Below, in pieces: positions 5,988-6,048 of a DNA stretch of 6,048 bases. Numbering within the stretch: the stretch's first letter is position 1; the number at the start of each line of letters is the position of its first letter. The stretch spans positions 1 through 6,048 of the forward strand of contig PCVT01000063.1 in assembly GCA_002787075.1 (NCBI GenBank), read 5' to 3'. The notes beneath the pieces were generated by a model. It ran no database searches and was not told the origin of the DNA. It worked only from the letters and a program-made list of their open reading frames with translations. The position numbers were made by a program, and so were the translations under genes. The stretch comes from Parcubacteria group bacterium CG11_big_fil_rev_8_21_14_0_20_41_14 (lineage in GTDB: Bacteria > Patescibacteriota > Patescibacteriia > UBA2169).

Positions 5988-6048
5988 CGTGAACTTGGCT
6001 CTTTAATTAGTAATTTGAAAGAAAAACTATTCTTCACCTGTACTAGTA
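5988..6048. other. AT-rich sequence to window end, no supported feature
   Basis: Apart from the tail of the 7-codon ORF noted above, nothing convincing is visible. TTGAAA (6015-6020) resembles a -35 box, but the closest -10-like sequence, TACTAG (6041-6046), is 20 bp away. On the - strand an open frame from the right edge ends at a TAG near 5972; its roughly 25 codons do not resemble a known protein. Confidence 0.4.

Noticed and set aside
5886..5990. tmRNA, glnA-type riboswitch or group I intron fragment, prompted by the pseudoknot and GGACGGAAAG.
   Set aside because: The conserved tmRNA ends, glnA GUAGG element and group I P7 core are all missing; the resemblance is limited to a few bases.

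Overview
This window has two unrelated parts that meet tail to tail. The left quarter (1-1608, + strand) is the 3' part of a gene for a secreted subtilisin-family (S8) serine protease. The middle (1691-5600, - strand) is a compact four-gene phage-type cassette. In transcription order it encodes a ParB-like/DNA methyltransferase fusion, a second DNA methyltransferase, a terminase small subunit and a terminase large subunit. A near-perfect bidirectional terminator (about 1631-1668) separates the two parts. The right end (5601-6048) has no convincing long gene. It holds the leader and promoter of the cassette and a set of inverted repeats.

The cassette reads as one operon. Each gene overlaps the next (41, 7 and 17 nt), which points to translational coupling. 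A TTGACA / 18 bp / CATAAT promoter faces it at 5781-5752. Between promoter and first start codon lie two consecutive hairpins with T-rich tails on the operon strand, and the first overlaps a possible 10-codon leader ORF. A strong promoter followed by terminators and then packaging genes resembles the logic of phage late operons controlled by antitermination or attenuation. That regulatory reading is inference. The methyltransferases would modify phage DNA before TerS/TerL packages it. No restriction enzyme, portal, protease or capsid gene follows terL; transcription appears to stop right after it.

Right of the promoter are a 10-bp inverted repeat with a 30-nt spacer, an AT-rich dyad, and a segment (5886-5987) that can fold on the + strand into an H-type pseudoknot or a competing long hairpin. 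I do not recognise it as a known RNA.

Organism: bacterial or phage, mid-GC, genetic code 11. TAA, TAG and TGA all serve as stops, which argues against lineages that reassign TGA. Shine-Dalgarno signals are weak or absent before the cassette genes. The protease architecture (I9-type propeptide, S8 catalytic domain, carboxypeptidase-regulatory-like and C-terminal beta domains) suggests a bacterial chromosome, so the cassette is probably a prophage, prophage remnant or phage-derived island. The sequence alone does not allow a confident taxon.
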